From positions 3,462,017 to 3,526,016 of the forward strand of contig OZ025287.1 in NCBI GenBank assembly GCA_964019165.1: 64,000 nt of DNA. Reading direction: 5' to 3'. The notes under the pieces were generated by a model that saw only the letters and a list, made by a program, of their open reading frames with translations, did no database searches and was not told where the DNA came from. Of the stretch, positions 44,576 to 55,769 are shown piece by piece (within the stretch, counting starts at the first letter, position 1; each line of letters opens with the position of its first letter). This stretch comes from Mastigias papua. Its lineage: Eukaryota; Cnidaria; Scyphozoa; Rhizostomeae; Mastigiidae. The translations under genes and the position numbers were made by a program.

Positions 44576-45229
44576 ATGACAATGGACAATGGACTTGACA
44601 ATGGATATCCAGAAGATGTCCTTGTTTCTTGCATTAAGGAAAAACTAGCCAACATTTCATCAGAAAAACGGTTTGGTCCTGAAAAGTGCCCGGTTTACCT
44701 GAAATTGCCCTGGATTGGAAATGTTTCATCTAAATTTGAAAACCAAATCAATAAAGCCATTACATCTTGTTTCTATGCTGTGAAGCCCCGTGCGGTTTAT
44801 AATACGAGGGTCATGCTACCATCTGCTAAAAAAGATAGCGTTCCTACCACCCAAAAAAGTTGTGTAGTTTACGAATTTTCGTGCCGATGTGAAGCTCGGT
44901 ACGTAGGGCGCACTACGCAGAGGTTAGCAGATAGAATAAAACAACATGTACCCACGAGCATCAGGACGAAAAACACTACAACAAGAGAACAGCCGCCTCG
45001 TACATGTAAAAACTCTAATTCTAAAATGAAAAGTGATTCGGCCATAGGACAACATCTTCTAACAAATCCAGAATGCGCCAAAACATATACAGACGATAAT
45101 TTTCGGATCATTGGGCAAGCAAGATCGTCCTTTCATTTAGGTGTTTTGCAATCGGTTTACATCAAGACTCAAAACCCAGTCTTGTGTAAACAAAAAGAGT
45201 TCGTTTTTTCACTTGGACTCTTCAAGTAA
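44576..45229 (+). pseudogene. PLE family B GIY-YIG endonuclease fragment (217 codons)
   Basis: Begins near the end of the RT thumb region (GYPEDVLVSCIKEKL), then linker, then SCVVYEFSCRCEARYVGRTT (GIY-YIG core: VYEF...RYVGRT) with RLADRIKQHVP, and a C-terminal AIGQHLLTNPECA, followed by FRIIGQARSSFHLGVLQSVY. The catalytic RT is missing, so the copy is not autonomous. The frame itself is intact, so insertion is fairly recent. The inverted arm codes the same C-terminus on the minus strand (44233-44530). Confidence 0.88.
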
Positions 45230-45352
45230 ACAATGGTGAATAGGTGCTAATTGGCCAATCATAGGGCCAAATAGACGCATTATTCATCATATCACGTGCA
45301 CCCGCATCTGGCTATATATTTCGGTTCACCTTTTGGTCGTTATCCGACGTTT

Positions 45353-45393
45353 CATACTCTGACGAGTGTCGGACGAAAAAAGCTTTCAGTATG
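45353..45393 (+). ncRNA. Hammerhead-ribozyme-like motif, right end of PLE 3
   Basis: Helix I CATACT/AGTATG (6 bp, perfect), core CTGACGA, short helix II in GTGTCGGAC (only 2-3 pairs), GAAA, helix III within AAAGCTT (palindromic AAGCTT), TC before the predicted cleavage. The weak helix II is the main doubt. Confidence 0.6.
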
Positions 45394-45532
45394 CCAAAAG
45401 AATGTTTCCGCTTTTTCGTGCTATAGTGAAGTTCTGTAGTACCAACAGACTTTTCATATATATATATGTATGTATGTATGTATTGATATTAGAATAAGAC
45501 GAGAGCGACTAATTTGTGCAACTGCGGTAATG

Positions 45533-45714
<182 letters not shown>

Positions 45715-45789
45715 TTTGTAAGAATGTAAGTCAGAGATGTATACTTTTCTTAAAGTATAGTATACCCAGGGGCGCAGGGGAAGTTTTGG

Positions 45790-48425
45790 ATGGGGGCTCG
45801 ATTGGGCAGATTGAAATTGCAGGGATACAGAGGCTGCAAAAATGAGTTTAATCTAATAAAGCCCATTGATGAACCAACTAGGGTTACTCTCAGCTCAGCA
45901 ACTATTATAGATCATATTGCTACAACATGTCCAAGGAACATTATAGAAGCAGGGGTTCGCAAAATATCTTTAAGTGATCACTATATGGTATATTGCATAC
46001 GAAAACAAAATGGATCCCTTACTAAAGGCCACAAAATGATAAAAACGAGAAAGATGAATAATTTCATTGAAGGTGATTTCCTTGCTGATGTAGCTAGTGT
46101 ATGTTGGGAGCATGTGGTCACTCTAACAGACAACATCAATTCGCTAGTAAACGATTGGTCAGCTATTTTCTCTGCAATAATCAAGAAGCATGCTCCGCTA
46201 AGAGAAATGCGTGTGTCTGAAAAGTAGTGCCCCTGGATAGATAAGGATCTGAAGAGTTTGATGCGCACTAGGGATAGGTTAAAAACAGCAGCTCTTAAAA
46301 GTAAGTCCCCTATAATAATGGACTCCTATAGGCAGATCAGAAACAGGGTCAATTTCCAAAATAACCTACTAAAAAAGCAGCATTACTCTGATAAGATTTC
46401 CTCCAATAAGGGGAACTTAAAGGACTCCTGGAAAACGATTAACGAACTTTTAAATAAAAGGTCTAAGTTATGTAATATAGACTGCCTTAAGGATTCAGGC
46501 AATGTCGTAACGCACACAAAGGATATTGCTAACATGATGAACAATTATTTTTGCTCCATAGGTACCGAGCTGGCCAATAAAATTGATTATTCTTCAAATC
46601 CTCTTCTGTCCGGGGAGTATCATATCAATGATAAATCTGAAAAATTTAATTTTAGGCCTGTTAATGTACAAAATATTAGGGATGCACTCGCTAAAGCAAA
46701 AACATCAAAGAGCTTTGGGAATGACAACATATCCTATTTCTTTTTGAAACTTGCTCTTCCTTACATTGAGAACTCTCTGGCAATACTGTTTAATACATCC
46801 ATTCAAACGAGCGTCTTTCCGGACGCATGGAAATTAGCCAGAGTTACTCCAATATTTAAGGAAGGAGATAAAGATGATAAGTCAAACCATCGCCCCATTT
46901 CCGTCTTACCAGCTATCTCAAGGCTCTTTGAAAAACTGATTACCAATCAGTTGTGCCAGTACATTGAAAAAAATGGTCTATTTTCATCTGACCAATCAGG
47001 ATTTCTTCGTCAAAATTCCATTTTAACGTGTCTATTAAAGAGCACCGATGACTGGTACAGAGGATTGGATCTAGGAAAGCTAGTGGGTTTGGTATTCATT
47101 GATCTCAAAAAAGCCTTTGACACTGTTGACCACGACATTCTCTGCCAGAAGCTACAACATTATGGTGTATGTCAGCGTGAACTTTCCTGGTTTAAATCAT
47201 ACCTGTCCAACCGGAAACAGTTTTGTAGGGTGAGTGGTACTGATTCAAAGGCCGAAGATATAACTATAGGAGTGCCACGGGGGTCATGTCTTGGACCCCT
47301 TCTATTTCTCATATATATCAATGACCCACTAGCTATAACTAATTCGAATACTTCCATGTATGCTGATGACACTAGTATTTGTTACCACTCCCATGATATC
47401 ACTCAGTTGAATGAGGCTATTAACAGAGACCTCTACAACCTAGAAAAGTGGCTAGAGGGAAACAAGCTTTCTTTGAATGTGGTAAAAACTCGTGCAATGT
47501 TAATTTCCACCAAGCAAAAGTACAAAGCCTTGCAGAACCAAAGCCAAGATCTTCATTTGAAAATTAAAGGTGTGGAACTTGATACTGCTACGAATACTAG
47601 GTACCTCGGTGTCAACATTGATAGCTCTCTCGATTGGAAGGATCACATAAAGGCTATATCCACCAAAGTTTCCAGAGCTGTTGGCTTTTTGAAATATACT
47701 AGAAATTTCCATCCCCAAGACACATTGAAAACACTCTACACAGGTATTGTAGAACCGCATTTTCGTTACTGCTGTTCCGTCTGGGGCAGTTGCGGAAAAA
47801 CAGATCTTAACCAACTACAAAAGCTGCAAAACCGAGCCGCAAGAATTGTGACGAACAGCAGTTGTGATGCTCCCAGTAAGCTTTTGTTACAAAAGCTTGA
47901 ATGGAAAACCATTGTAGAACTTATTGCCAATGAAACGAAAATGATGGTTTTTAAATCTCTCAATGATTTTGGACCACAATACATGCTTAATATGTTTACT
48001 AAAAATTCACAGCTTTCTGAGCGCAATCTTCGAAACACTACCACTGATTTAAGGCTTCCTTTGAGAAAATCAACTGCTGGACAGAAAAGCTTCTCATACA
48101 GAGGTGCCAAGATGTGGAATAGCCTCTCAACTGAGTGCAAAGAAACAAGATCATTACGTGTCTTCAAATCCCTCCTAAAGTAATTTTAAATCTTCAGTTT
48201 TTCTTTTCCTCTGATTATAATTACAAGAATTGACTTTCTTAGAACTATTTTGATATTTAATTTTTATTTCTACTTTGTTCTACAATTATTATAAGTATTT
48301 TATTGTATTAGATTGTAATTATATATTCTTTTAATGGAGGGCCCCTCGAAAATCAGCTAAGCTGAAGGGCCACCCTCCCAAAATATGTAAAAATGAAATG
48401 AAAAATGAATGAATGAGTTCGGTTC
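45790..48425 (+). mobile_element. Nearly intact LINE (endonuclease C-terminus, RT, 3' UTR)
   Basis: One continuous frame from 45790 to 48183 with a single stop (TAG 46225-46227). Before the stop is the end of an APE-type endonuclease: EPTRVTLSSATIIDHIATTC and the catalytic-His segment SLSDHYMVYCIR. After it is a 641-codon RT part: WKLARVTPIFKEGDKDDKSN, VGLVFIDLKKAFDTVDHDIL (motif A, about residue 277), GVPRGSCLGPLLFLIYINDP (motif B), MYADDTSI (YADD at 368-371 of this part), TRYLGVNIDSSLDWKDH, FRYCCSVWGSC, LQKLQNRAARIVTNSS and AKMWNSLSTECKE. Stop TAA 48182-48184. The 3' UTR ends in ATGAAATGAAAAATGAATGA. The 5' end is truncated within the endonuclease. Resembles jockey/CR1-type LINEs; clade is inferred. 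Confidence 0.93.
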
Positions 48426-48639
48426 AAGCGCCATACTTAATATGTCTCATTTAACTCTCCTTAGCGCTTTGGCGCAGTTTTGGTCCTAATCCGTATGCTC
48501 CATACCTATGTTCATGCAAAAATTAATTTACACACAATTTATCAATTTCATTTCTGATATGTTCAATACTGTGTTTGGCACAAAAATATAATCGAGTCGT
48601 ATAACCTGATTAAATTCTACCAAATCTGTCGTGTTTAAT
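48426..48639. other. Short spacer, no feature
   Basis: No coding or repeat signature. Confidence 0.5.
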
Positions 48640-49010
48640 CAAGTCAAACGCCGTATTTTACATGTATCGAATATAACAATTGAGCTCGACACATGTGAAA
48701 TACGCCGTAAGACCTGGGCCTAAGTAAATAAAGCAGGACATGAAAGGAGCAAATAAACATGGTTATAAGTAATAGTAATAGCCAAGCGAGAATGTAGCGT
48801 GATAAGATGGTGTCTGTAACGTGTCGAGTCTTTTTACGGCAAGGCATTGAAATCAGACAATGTATCCTTATATACAATGCGCAAAGCCCTTTCGTGAATA
48901 TGTGAATATGAATAATTCTGTTATTCAATTGTCTGTCAGAAAACATCCAGATTTGAGGACAGTAACTGAACTGAGATGGTAAGAATGCCCTCATGATCTT
49001 TCTCATCTTT
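48640..49010 (-). mobile_element. LINE C-terminal fragment
   Basis: Minus-strand MRAFLPSQFSYCPQIWMFSD then RQLNNRIIHIHIFTKGLCAL matches the LINE block with FNYCPLVWMFC and the following NKEIDxxHxxxLRxLY. The remainder of the frame is out of register. Confidence 0.7.
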
Positions 49011-49719
49011 CCATTGTCTGTATAACTGCACGGATTCTTAATATCCGCCGCTCTTTAGCTTGTGAGTTTACTAGGACCCTTATTCTCATCAGCAAATGCA
49101 CCTCTAAATTCATCAACAGATGTGTGCTTCATTGTAAGCATATTTGATTCAAAAGCTTTACATTCGAGAACCAAGTGTACCGCGAACAAGTGTACCAAAT
49201 CTCACTGAGAAATGCCAAGACTTTCTGTTCTTCGAAAATTTGCAGCATAAACAGATTGATTTCTGTACGAGATCGTAAAGCCATTCAATAGTGACATCCA
49301 CAGTCTCGCTTGAAAAGTCACTCTTTTGTAGGAAAGCATCATGGTATACTATGAAAATGCTGGACCGATAGCAAGCTTGTATTTTACAAATCGAGTTTCA
49401 AATTCAAAGTTGTAGGAAAGTTGGGCTTTTGAAATGAATGTACAAACATTTTTTGTATAAAAGGAAGCGTCGTGTTTATCTTTGGTTTCATAAAATGTTT
49501 TATAAAATGAAAAGGAAAGCTGCATTTGTGAAAATAAAAAAGTTATGGTTTTAAAGTCAAAAAAGTTTATTTTTTCAATGAGAACAATTGGTCACCATAA
49601 TTAACTTATGGTGAACTGTTTGAGTTTCTCAAAATCTATAACAGTATTATATGCAGCCAAGCAGTTTTATATAAGTTTACTCTACGAGGACATCTCTTTC
49701 AAGCACTGACTTATTATGC
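49011..49719. other. Intergenic, no gene recognised
   Basis: AT-rich; nothing recognised. Confidence 0.4.
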
Positions 49720-50215
49720 AATCTCACTATATCTCTCGACTTCAAGATGCCTTTGGTACGGTCGATCATGGTATATTGATCAAGCAGTTACGTATACATG
49801 GGATAAGAGGCAAAACTGGGGATTTGTTTGAATACCTGTGGCATTCCTCATGGGTGCTTTCTTAGGCTTTCTTCTTTTGATTATTTACTTGAACGACTTG
49901 AAGGAGTGTCTTAAATTCTCTCCGGCTAGCAACTACGCTGACGATACCAGTATACCGATTGCATCAGCTGTTGTAATGAAAGTAGTTGAGAATGCACATC
50001 AAAAGCTTCCCAACCTCCCTATCTGGATAAGGGTGATTAACCAGAAGTGCTGAAACTGAATAACTCTGATATAAGAAGAGTTATAGGACGAGATCTCTGG
50101 AAGTGATAGTTGATGCAAAACTTAAATGGAATTGCCAATTTAGGCGCATCGAAGCCTAAAGGAATAGAGGGCTTGCAACTCTAAAAATGTTGTTTTTCTT
50201 TATTCGCATATAATT
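49720..50215 (+). mobile_element. LINE RT palm fragment
   Basis: LSLDFQDAFGTVDHGILIKQ (motif A), LLLIIYLNDLKECLKF and NYADDTSIPIA (motif C), then VIVDAKLKWNCQFRRIEA after a frameshift. Deleted between A and B. Confidence 0.75.
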
Positions 50216-50439
50216 TACAAACAACAAAATACATGACTACACCACAGGGAGCATGGACATACATAGCATTCCTGTGACGATTACGAATAACTAGTTAATA
50301 AAAACTACAAATACAAAAGTAAGCCTATCTGCATAGCATGGTGGTTGCACGCATTGGGCAATAGTTAGTAAGAAGTTAAACGTAAAAAGGTTTAACTTTA
50401 TGAAAGGGTTAAAAAATATCGTCCTATAGTCCCAACTGT

Positions 50440-50780
50440 GTAATGTATATGGTTAGTAAATGACACTTTTCTTCGTGCAAATTTATAAAATTTTCAGGAA
50501 ACCACTTTCATAAGACAAGAGCATCAGTTTCTAGCCGTTCTAGTGCTTTATCTAAGCCATCGTCAGCTGCGAAAATGGGCGGTGTCATAGGAAAAATTGC
50601 ATATTGCAGTGTCCGTTACCATAAAGAAAAGATCATTAATATATACATTGAAATGAAGAGCTCCAAGGACTGAACCCTGTGGTACACCTGCACAAGTTTT
50701 AAGTATAGGTTATTGATTTGAGTCAGGAAGAGCTAACAGTGGTATAGATGCCAGTTGTTCTTCTAAGTTCAACGTCATGC
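50440..50780 (-). mobile_element. LINE RT fragment
   Basis: Minus-strand AGVPQGSVLGALHFNVYIND then LFFMVTDTAICNFSYDTAHF: motif B followed by a mutated motif C (YDTA). Same family as 37720-37830 (ICNLAYDNAIYAC). Confidence 0.8.
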
Positions 50781-51058
50781 CCAAGAACTCCCGGTAGTCT
50801 CAGGAATGTAACGCAAAAGATAAACCGAAAATAAATCAAGAATAATATTTATATAAAAATTTGATTAGTATGATAAATTCTTTTAAACCCCTGTGTAAGA
50901 TTACACGTTTTTATAATAAAATTTTTTCCACCTAGTACTGACACGTTCTAAACTTTTTCATGATTTCAATATCGAAACTTTCGTAGAACTTTCCTAGCAA
51001 GAATGTAGCATTATAATGTTGCACAGACAGACAGGCACTAAACAGACATAACACTTCA

Positions 51059-51309
51059 GGGACAGGTCATTAATTCTTCCAGGGGAGGGGGTGGAAGACA
51101 TCTGGGAGGGGGTACCAATATTTGCACTCTCAGATCGGGGGAGATAAAAAAATAAAGAGCATTTCAAGAGAGGGACTATGGAGTTTCTTCTGAAATCCTG
51201 TAGTGGGGATCAAAATACTTACATAAATCCGAGAGGGGGAACGAAAATTCCATCAAATATATGAGAATGTCTTCCACCCCCTCCCCACAAGTAACTAATG
51301 ACCCGTCCC
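51059..51309. mobile_element. MITE with GGGACRGGTCATTA ends
   Basis: Left GGGACAGGTCATTAATTCTT then GGGGAGGGGGTGGAAGACAT; right end is the inverse of GGGACGGGTCATTAGTTACT and GGGGAGGGGGTGGAAGACAT. Arms of about 45 bp; 251 bp in all, no frame. Confidence 0.85.
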
Positions 51310-51643
51310 GGCCTAAATATGGATATAAGTTACACTGCTATACGTAAATATCGGAATTTGAAAGATAGGTGTATTACTTATTAACATTCTTAGCTCGCAA
51401 AAACCTAGTGCTGAACTTTCTTATATTTTGAGCAGTCGAGTTTTATAAGTCACTTTTTTGTCCTAAAAATCATGCATGTAATTTACTAACCGCTTATATG
51501 GAGATTTTGATCAAAATGTCCCCTATTGAAGAGGATCTCATGGGTAAGGTCTACCCCTATAAGAACAGCTTAAAAGCACTATTTTACTTACCCCTTGCAT
51601 TAAATTGTTCTACTGGAAAGCGTTCATAATGCCCCATCATTAG

Positions 51644-51830
51644 AAACTTTGCTCCCAAGCCTTAGGCACATTCAGGTACCCCCCTGGAGCACTTCATGTC
51701 GAATTCGCGGATTACACATTTTCTTCAACCTCTGCCCCTGAATATGAAGAAAACGAATAGTGCGCCAATTTGAAATGAATTGCTCCAGGGGGATACCTGA
51801 ATGTGCCTAAGGCTTGGGGAGCAAGCTTTC
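51644..51830. mobile_element. Foldback/MITE with AAGCCTTAGGCACATTCAGG arms
   Basis: About 60-bp arms (TTGCTCCCAAGCC, then TTAGGCACATTCAGGTA, CCCCCTGGAGCA) mirrored at 51775-51830 with few mismatches, around a 70-bp centre. Confidence 0.85.
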
Positions 51831-53619
51831 TTCTGAACGAAAATTTTGGAGGTTATCCAGTTCACAAGCAAGTTTTCTACACAGGGGACATTGTAAAAGT
51901 TGCCCGGCTCTCTTGGTTTTGTTACTATATAGACGTTGCCGCCACCATCGATGGAAGCAAATGCTGGACTTGGCCATGGAGGTTTTTTCTTGTCTGATTC
52001 CAGAATTCGACAGCGAAGACCGTCTAGATTCCTACCAGTTCCATTCCGTAGATCCAGAACAATTTGAAGAAACTTTAGCAAGAGTATTACTGTTGCTGTT
52101 TTTCCTAAAAGCACACGCGTGTTTACATAAATAAATTCTGATATCTTGCGATTCGGCTCGCGACCTAAAAGTAATAGCTAAAAATCATCACAAACCTGAG
52201 TCAAACAGCTATGTGCCTCCAGCAGTAGGAAAAAGGCAAAAACCTTAGTTTCAAGCTTCAAGTCAATCATCATATATTTTAGATCAAAACTCTTCGCTCC
52301 TCAATCATAACCCCTCACGCCCAGGTTCGAAGGTTTGTATTGCGCGTGCAAATGACAAGTAATGAGTGCAAAATGAGAAATTTGTGCATGCAAGTTCAAA
52401 CACCCTTCCTGTTTCTTTTGTTGCTAGAGTCTATGCTTTGCCAACTGTTACGGTTATGTTAATAGTAGAAGTACTCAATTGCAAATTTCTAATTCTTAGC
52501 ATCTTACCATATATATCATAGCTATTGTCATCCCATTCCCCTCTTTTTCTCCCCCTTCGTTTAGGACAACTGAAAATGTTTTAGTTCGTTTCTACATGTG
52601 CACATGCATAAACTTTAGAAAAGAGTTCTGTGTGCAATTGGCAACTTTTCAACATGACCTCAAGCTTCTCTCTCACCTCTTCTTCTCGCCTAACACTCCC
52701 TCATTCCAACCCAGACTTCCACAGTCTAGTTTTTACTCCTCCACAATTTCTTTTCTTTCATTGCTTTGCTCGCAAGCTGGCCTGTGTCCAATTCTACGTC
52801 TAGTTGCACTTGCATCTCTTGGAGATTTAGTTCGGCAAGGTTTATTCACTGAACCTTCATCTATTGGATTTTGTGCTTGTTGAATCGTCGATGTCAACAA
52901 GTGGGCGAGATTTCTTTTGTATGCGAAAGTTTTGATGCTGTTCGCTTGGTGTAAGCATGCTTGAATTTGGAGTAGATTACACAATTCGTTATCTAGTCAC
53001 TACAGATTTTCTTAGTTCGTAGATTTATTTTGTTCGTAGATTTTCTTAGACAGCTAGTATTTCAACAACTGTCTTACGAGAATCATCGATGATATAAATG
53101 GCACGGTTGTTTTCGTCCTATGGCTTCTGTTGTAAGTGCACTCTGGTATCTAACTGAGGATACTATTGGTATGAAGTAGCAGGTCCGTCAAGAAAAGCTG
53201 GCTGACTGTATTCTTTTCGAACTCTCAGTTGCGGTTTCATTGCAGGTTTGTTGATTAATTGTACTTGATAAGACATGCGTGAAATATGGCCTTAGAATCA
53301 GCTCCCATTATCACAATTCAATAGATATATATATTCTGTTTGAAAACGATTTGGAGTGGAGAGGATGTTTAACACATCACGGACTCAAGAGTATACCAGA
53401 TGCAGCATATTAACGTATCAAGCGTAAGCTCGGCTTCTGGACCTACAAGAAGGTGAGCAAAGGCTAGATAACAGTATTAACATTTGTTCAAAGCGGCAAT
53501 TTGAAAGCGCAAAAAACTCAAGACCATTCTTTTTCTACTCATCTAACAGACTACTTTACCAAAAATAAACAGATACCAGTGACAATTGACAAAGATAGAG
53601 CGCTGGAAACACAACAGCG
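51831..53619. other. Intergenic and 5' flank of fucosyltransferase copy 2
   Basis: Two overlapping open frames of about 105-129 codons on opposite strands at 51725-52134 and an 83-95 codon pair at 52596-52984 are unrecognised. Presumed promoter and 5' UTR of the downstream gene lie at the right end but no motif marks them. Confidence 0.4.
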
Positions 53620-54822
53620 ATGTATGGAAGCGCTAATTCATTCCGTTTTCTCCTTATAACCTTCATTTGCACACTGTTCATCGTAACCTATATGATACAT
53701 ATGCAAGGAGTAAGGAGGATCAAACCAGGCATGGCGCTAAAACTCACTGCTTCAAAATACTATGGAATTCGAAACAACAAGCGAAATATCATCCTCATAT
53801 ACACCCACTTGTTTGGATCTCGTGAGTGGTACCATTTACCGGAAAAAGAAGCTCCGAAGTTTGCGTCAAGATGTGAATACAGTAATTGCGAAGTCACATA
53901 TGACAACGGTAGACTAAATGAGAGCGATGTTGTTGTATTTCATGCACGCAATATGCCCTCTTCTAGCTTTCTCAAAGAATATACCAGAACATTAAGACCG
54001 TATTACCAAAGATGGGCATATTTCGTATCTGAAAATCCTATCAACACACCAGATAGACAACCACTGAACGGTCTTTTCAACTGGACGATGACCTACAGAA
54101 AAGAGAGCGACATTTGGCTACCGTACAAGAAATATCATCAGCTAAAACATTTTGAGGATAAACCGCCACTAGTCAATTATGCTGCAGAGAAGAACAAAGT
54201 TCCAAATAGGAAACTAGCATTTTGGGTAAGCAGCCATTGTGGTTCATACCGCGATCAGTACGCACTTAAACTGCAAGATTATATAAGTTTAGATGTAGCT
54301 GGAGGATGTGCTGGGCACTTCAAAAATTCAATCAACAACTGTAATCAAGGAGGAAGAGATAAATGTATAGAAAATGCACGTAAATACAAATTCTACCTCG
54401 CGTTTGAAAATGCATTTTGTGATCAATATGTTACAGAGAAATACTGGTACAATGCTATAGTCCATGATTCTGTACCCATAGTATTAGGAGGTGGACCATA
54501 TAATGATCCAAATGTTGCAATACCAAGATCATTTATAAACGTTGAAGATTTTCCAACTGTGAAAGCACTTGGTGACTATTTATTGTATTTGGATAAAAAT
54601 GATACTGCATATAATGAATATTTCAAATGGAAAAGTAAATATAGACTTGACAATGACATTGGATGGCCTTTCCCTGATATCTTTGTGTGCGAAATTTGCA
54701 AGAAACTGCATACAGAATACAACATTAAAGTATACGAGCATCTTTCAGATTTCTATAGTTGGGGTCATTGTAGAAAAAATGAAGACACAGAATTATTTCA
54801 AATACTTAAAAGATCACAGTAG
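53620..54822 (+). CDS. Alpha-1,3-fucosyltransferase-like protein (GT10), copy 2
   Basis: 400 aa, intronless frame, same architecture as the copy at 21745-22947: cytosolic tail, membrane anchor at residues 8-27, stem, luminal catalytic domain. The GDP-fucose-binding motif FENAFCDQYVTEKYWYNAI and VPIVLGG are intact. I count about nine substitutions over the last ~344 residues against copy 1 (among them A to V just after YWYNAI and G to R in NVAIPxSFINV), yet the first ~56 residues differ at most positions. The stem lacks the two N-glycosylation sites of copy 1 and is more basic (VRRIKPG, RNNKRN). Synonymous positions are also nearly identical in the matched part, and similarity stops at the stop codon (ILKRSQ here, ILKRS there). 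The start ATG is supported by similar flanks in both copies. The pair may differ in Golgi localisation or expression rather than catalysis; that is inference. Confidence 0.93.
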   Translation: MYGSANSFRFLLITFICTLFIVTYMIHMQGVRRIKPGMALKLTASKYYGIRNNKRNIILIYTHLFGSREWYHLPEKEAPKFASRCEYSNCEVTYDNGRLNESDVVVFHARNMPSSSFLKEYTRTLRPYYQRWAYFVSENPINTPDRQPLNGLFNWTMTYRKESDIWLPYKKYHQLKHFEDKPPLVNYAAEKNKVPNRKLAFWVSSHCGSYRDQYALKLQDYISLDVAGGCAGHFKNSINNCNQGGRDKCIENARKYKFYLAFENAFCDQYVTEKYWYNAIVHDSVPIVLGGGPYNDPNVAIPRSFINVEDFPTVKALGDYLLYLDKNDTAYNEYFKWKSKYRLDNDIGWPFPDIFVCEICKKLHTEYNIKVYEHLSDFYSWGHCRKNEDTELFQILKRSQ

Positions 54823-55769
54823 TTTCATATCTCTAAATTGTAAGTATTATTGGTCAGACCTAGTTTTCACAGTATCATCTGAATTAGAATTAATAATATC
54901 TATTAACTATTTTAACAGACAGTATTAATTGTTAGTTGCTGAAGGGGTACCTCGTGTATAAAGAATTCATTACATACATACGTACATTCTCTCTATGTTG
55001 CTTGTTTTAATACTTGTTTGTAGATAGTCTTGATATGTTCATAAACTCCCCTGTTGTGTGTCAGTGAAAGCCATTTCAGGGCAATGTGCTAGACAGTCAA
55101 AGTGTATTGTGATCTTTCGTATCGTACGTTTATCATCTGTAGCTTGTATACTATGTAGTTCAGTTAATGACGAGACTTTGTGGTTGAACAATTGAACTAA
55201 CAGCAATTGAGTGCTCCCATCGAACCGTATTTGCTTTGGAATCGATTGCCTCTGAGTTAAAGGCGGCAATAGTCCATGGCCAACCCTAAATGGCCTGCGA
55301 TTAAATGTCATCCTCCTCTGAAAATGCAGACCCAGTGAAGCTTTGAGAGCATAACAAACTAAAGGTGAAATTAAGCATCAAATTAAGAAAGGTATGCTTT
55401 TCATAATACATTGCAAATTGGGAGGATATTGGCATATGCTGAAATCTAGAGAAAAATTATATGGGGCCTAAGATTTGAAATTTTCTTTTTTGATGGGATA
55501 GAACTGTCTAATAAATTTAGTAGTTGTATAATATAAGGTAATTTAAATTGGTATTACAACTACTAATGTAAATAGTAAAATAACACGAATATTTATACAT
55601 GTTAGCCTTCAAGTATAATAATAATGCTATTGTCTTAAGGGTCATGTAGTAAAAAAGCCAAGAAAACAGAACGTAAGTGCTGCGTGCGGTGAAAAGAAAG
55701 GATCTTTCTTACTGATAAGGCTTTTTATATGAAATGTTTGTTTACTAAGGAAATGAAAACAGTTACTGT
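54823..55769. other. 3' flank of fucosyltransferase copy 2
   Basis: TTGCTGAAGGGGTACCTCGT followed by GTATAAAGAATTCATTACAT near 54938-54980 resembles the tail of the SINE at 28025-28250, so a SINE or LINE tail probably lies here. An unassigned minus frame covers 55039-55311. Confidence 0.45.

Noticed and set aside
51725..52134. Opposed 106- and 129-codon frames as a real gene
   Set aside because: Both overlap the end of a MITE, no homology is recognised and neither has supported splice sites or a clear start.
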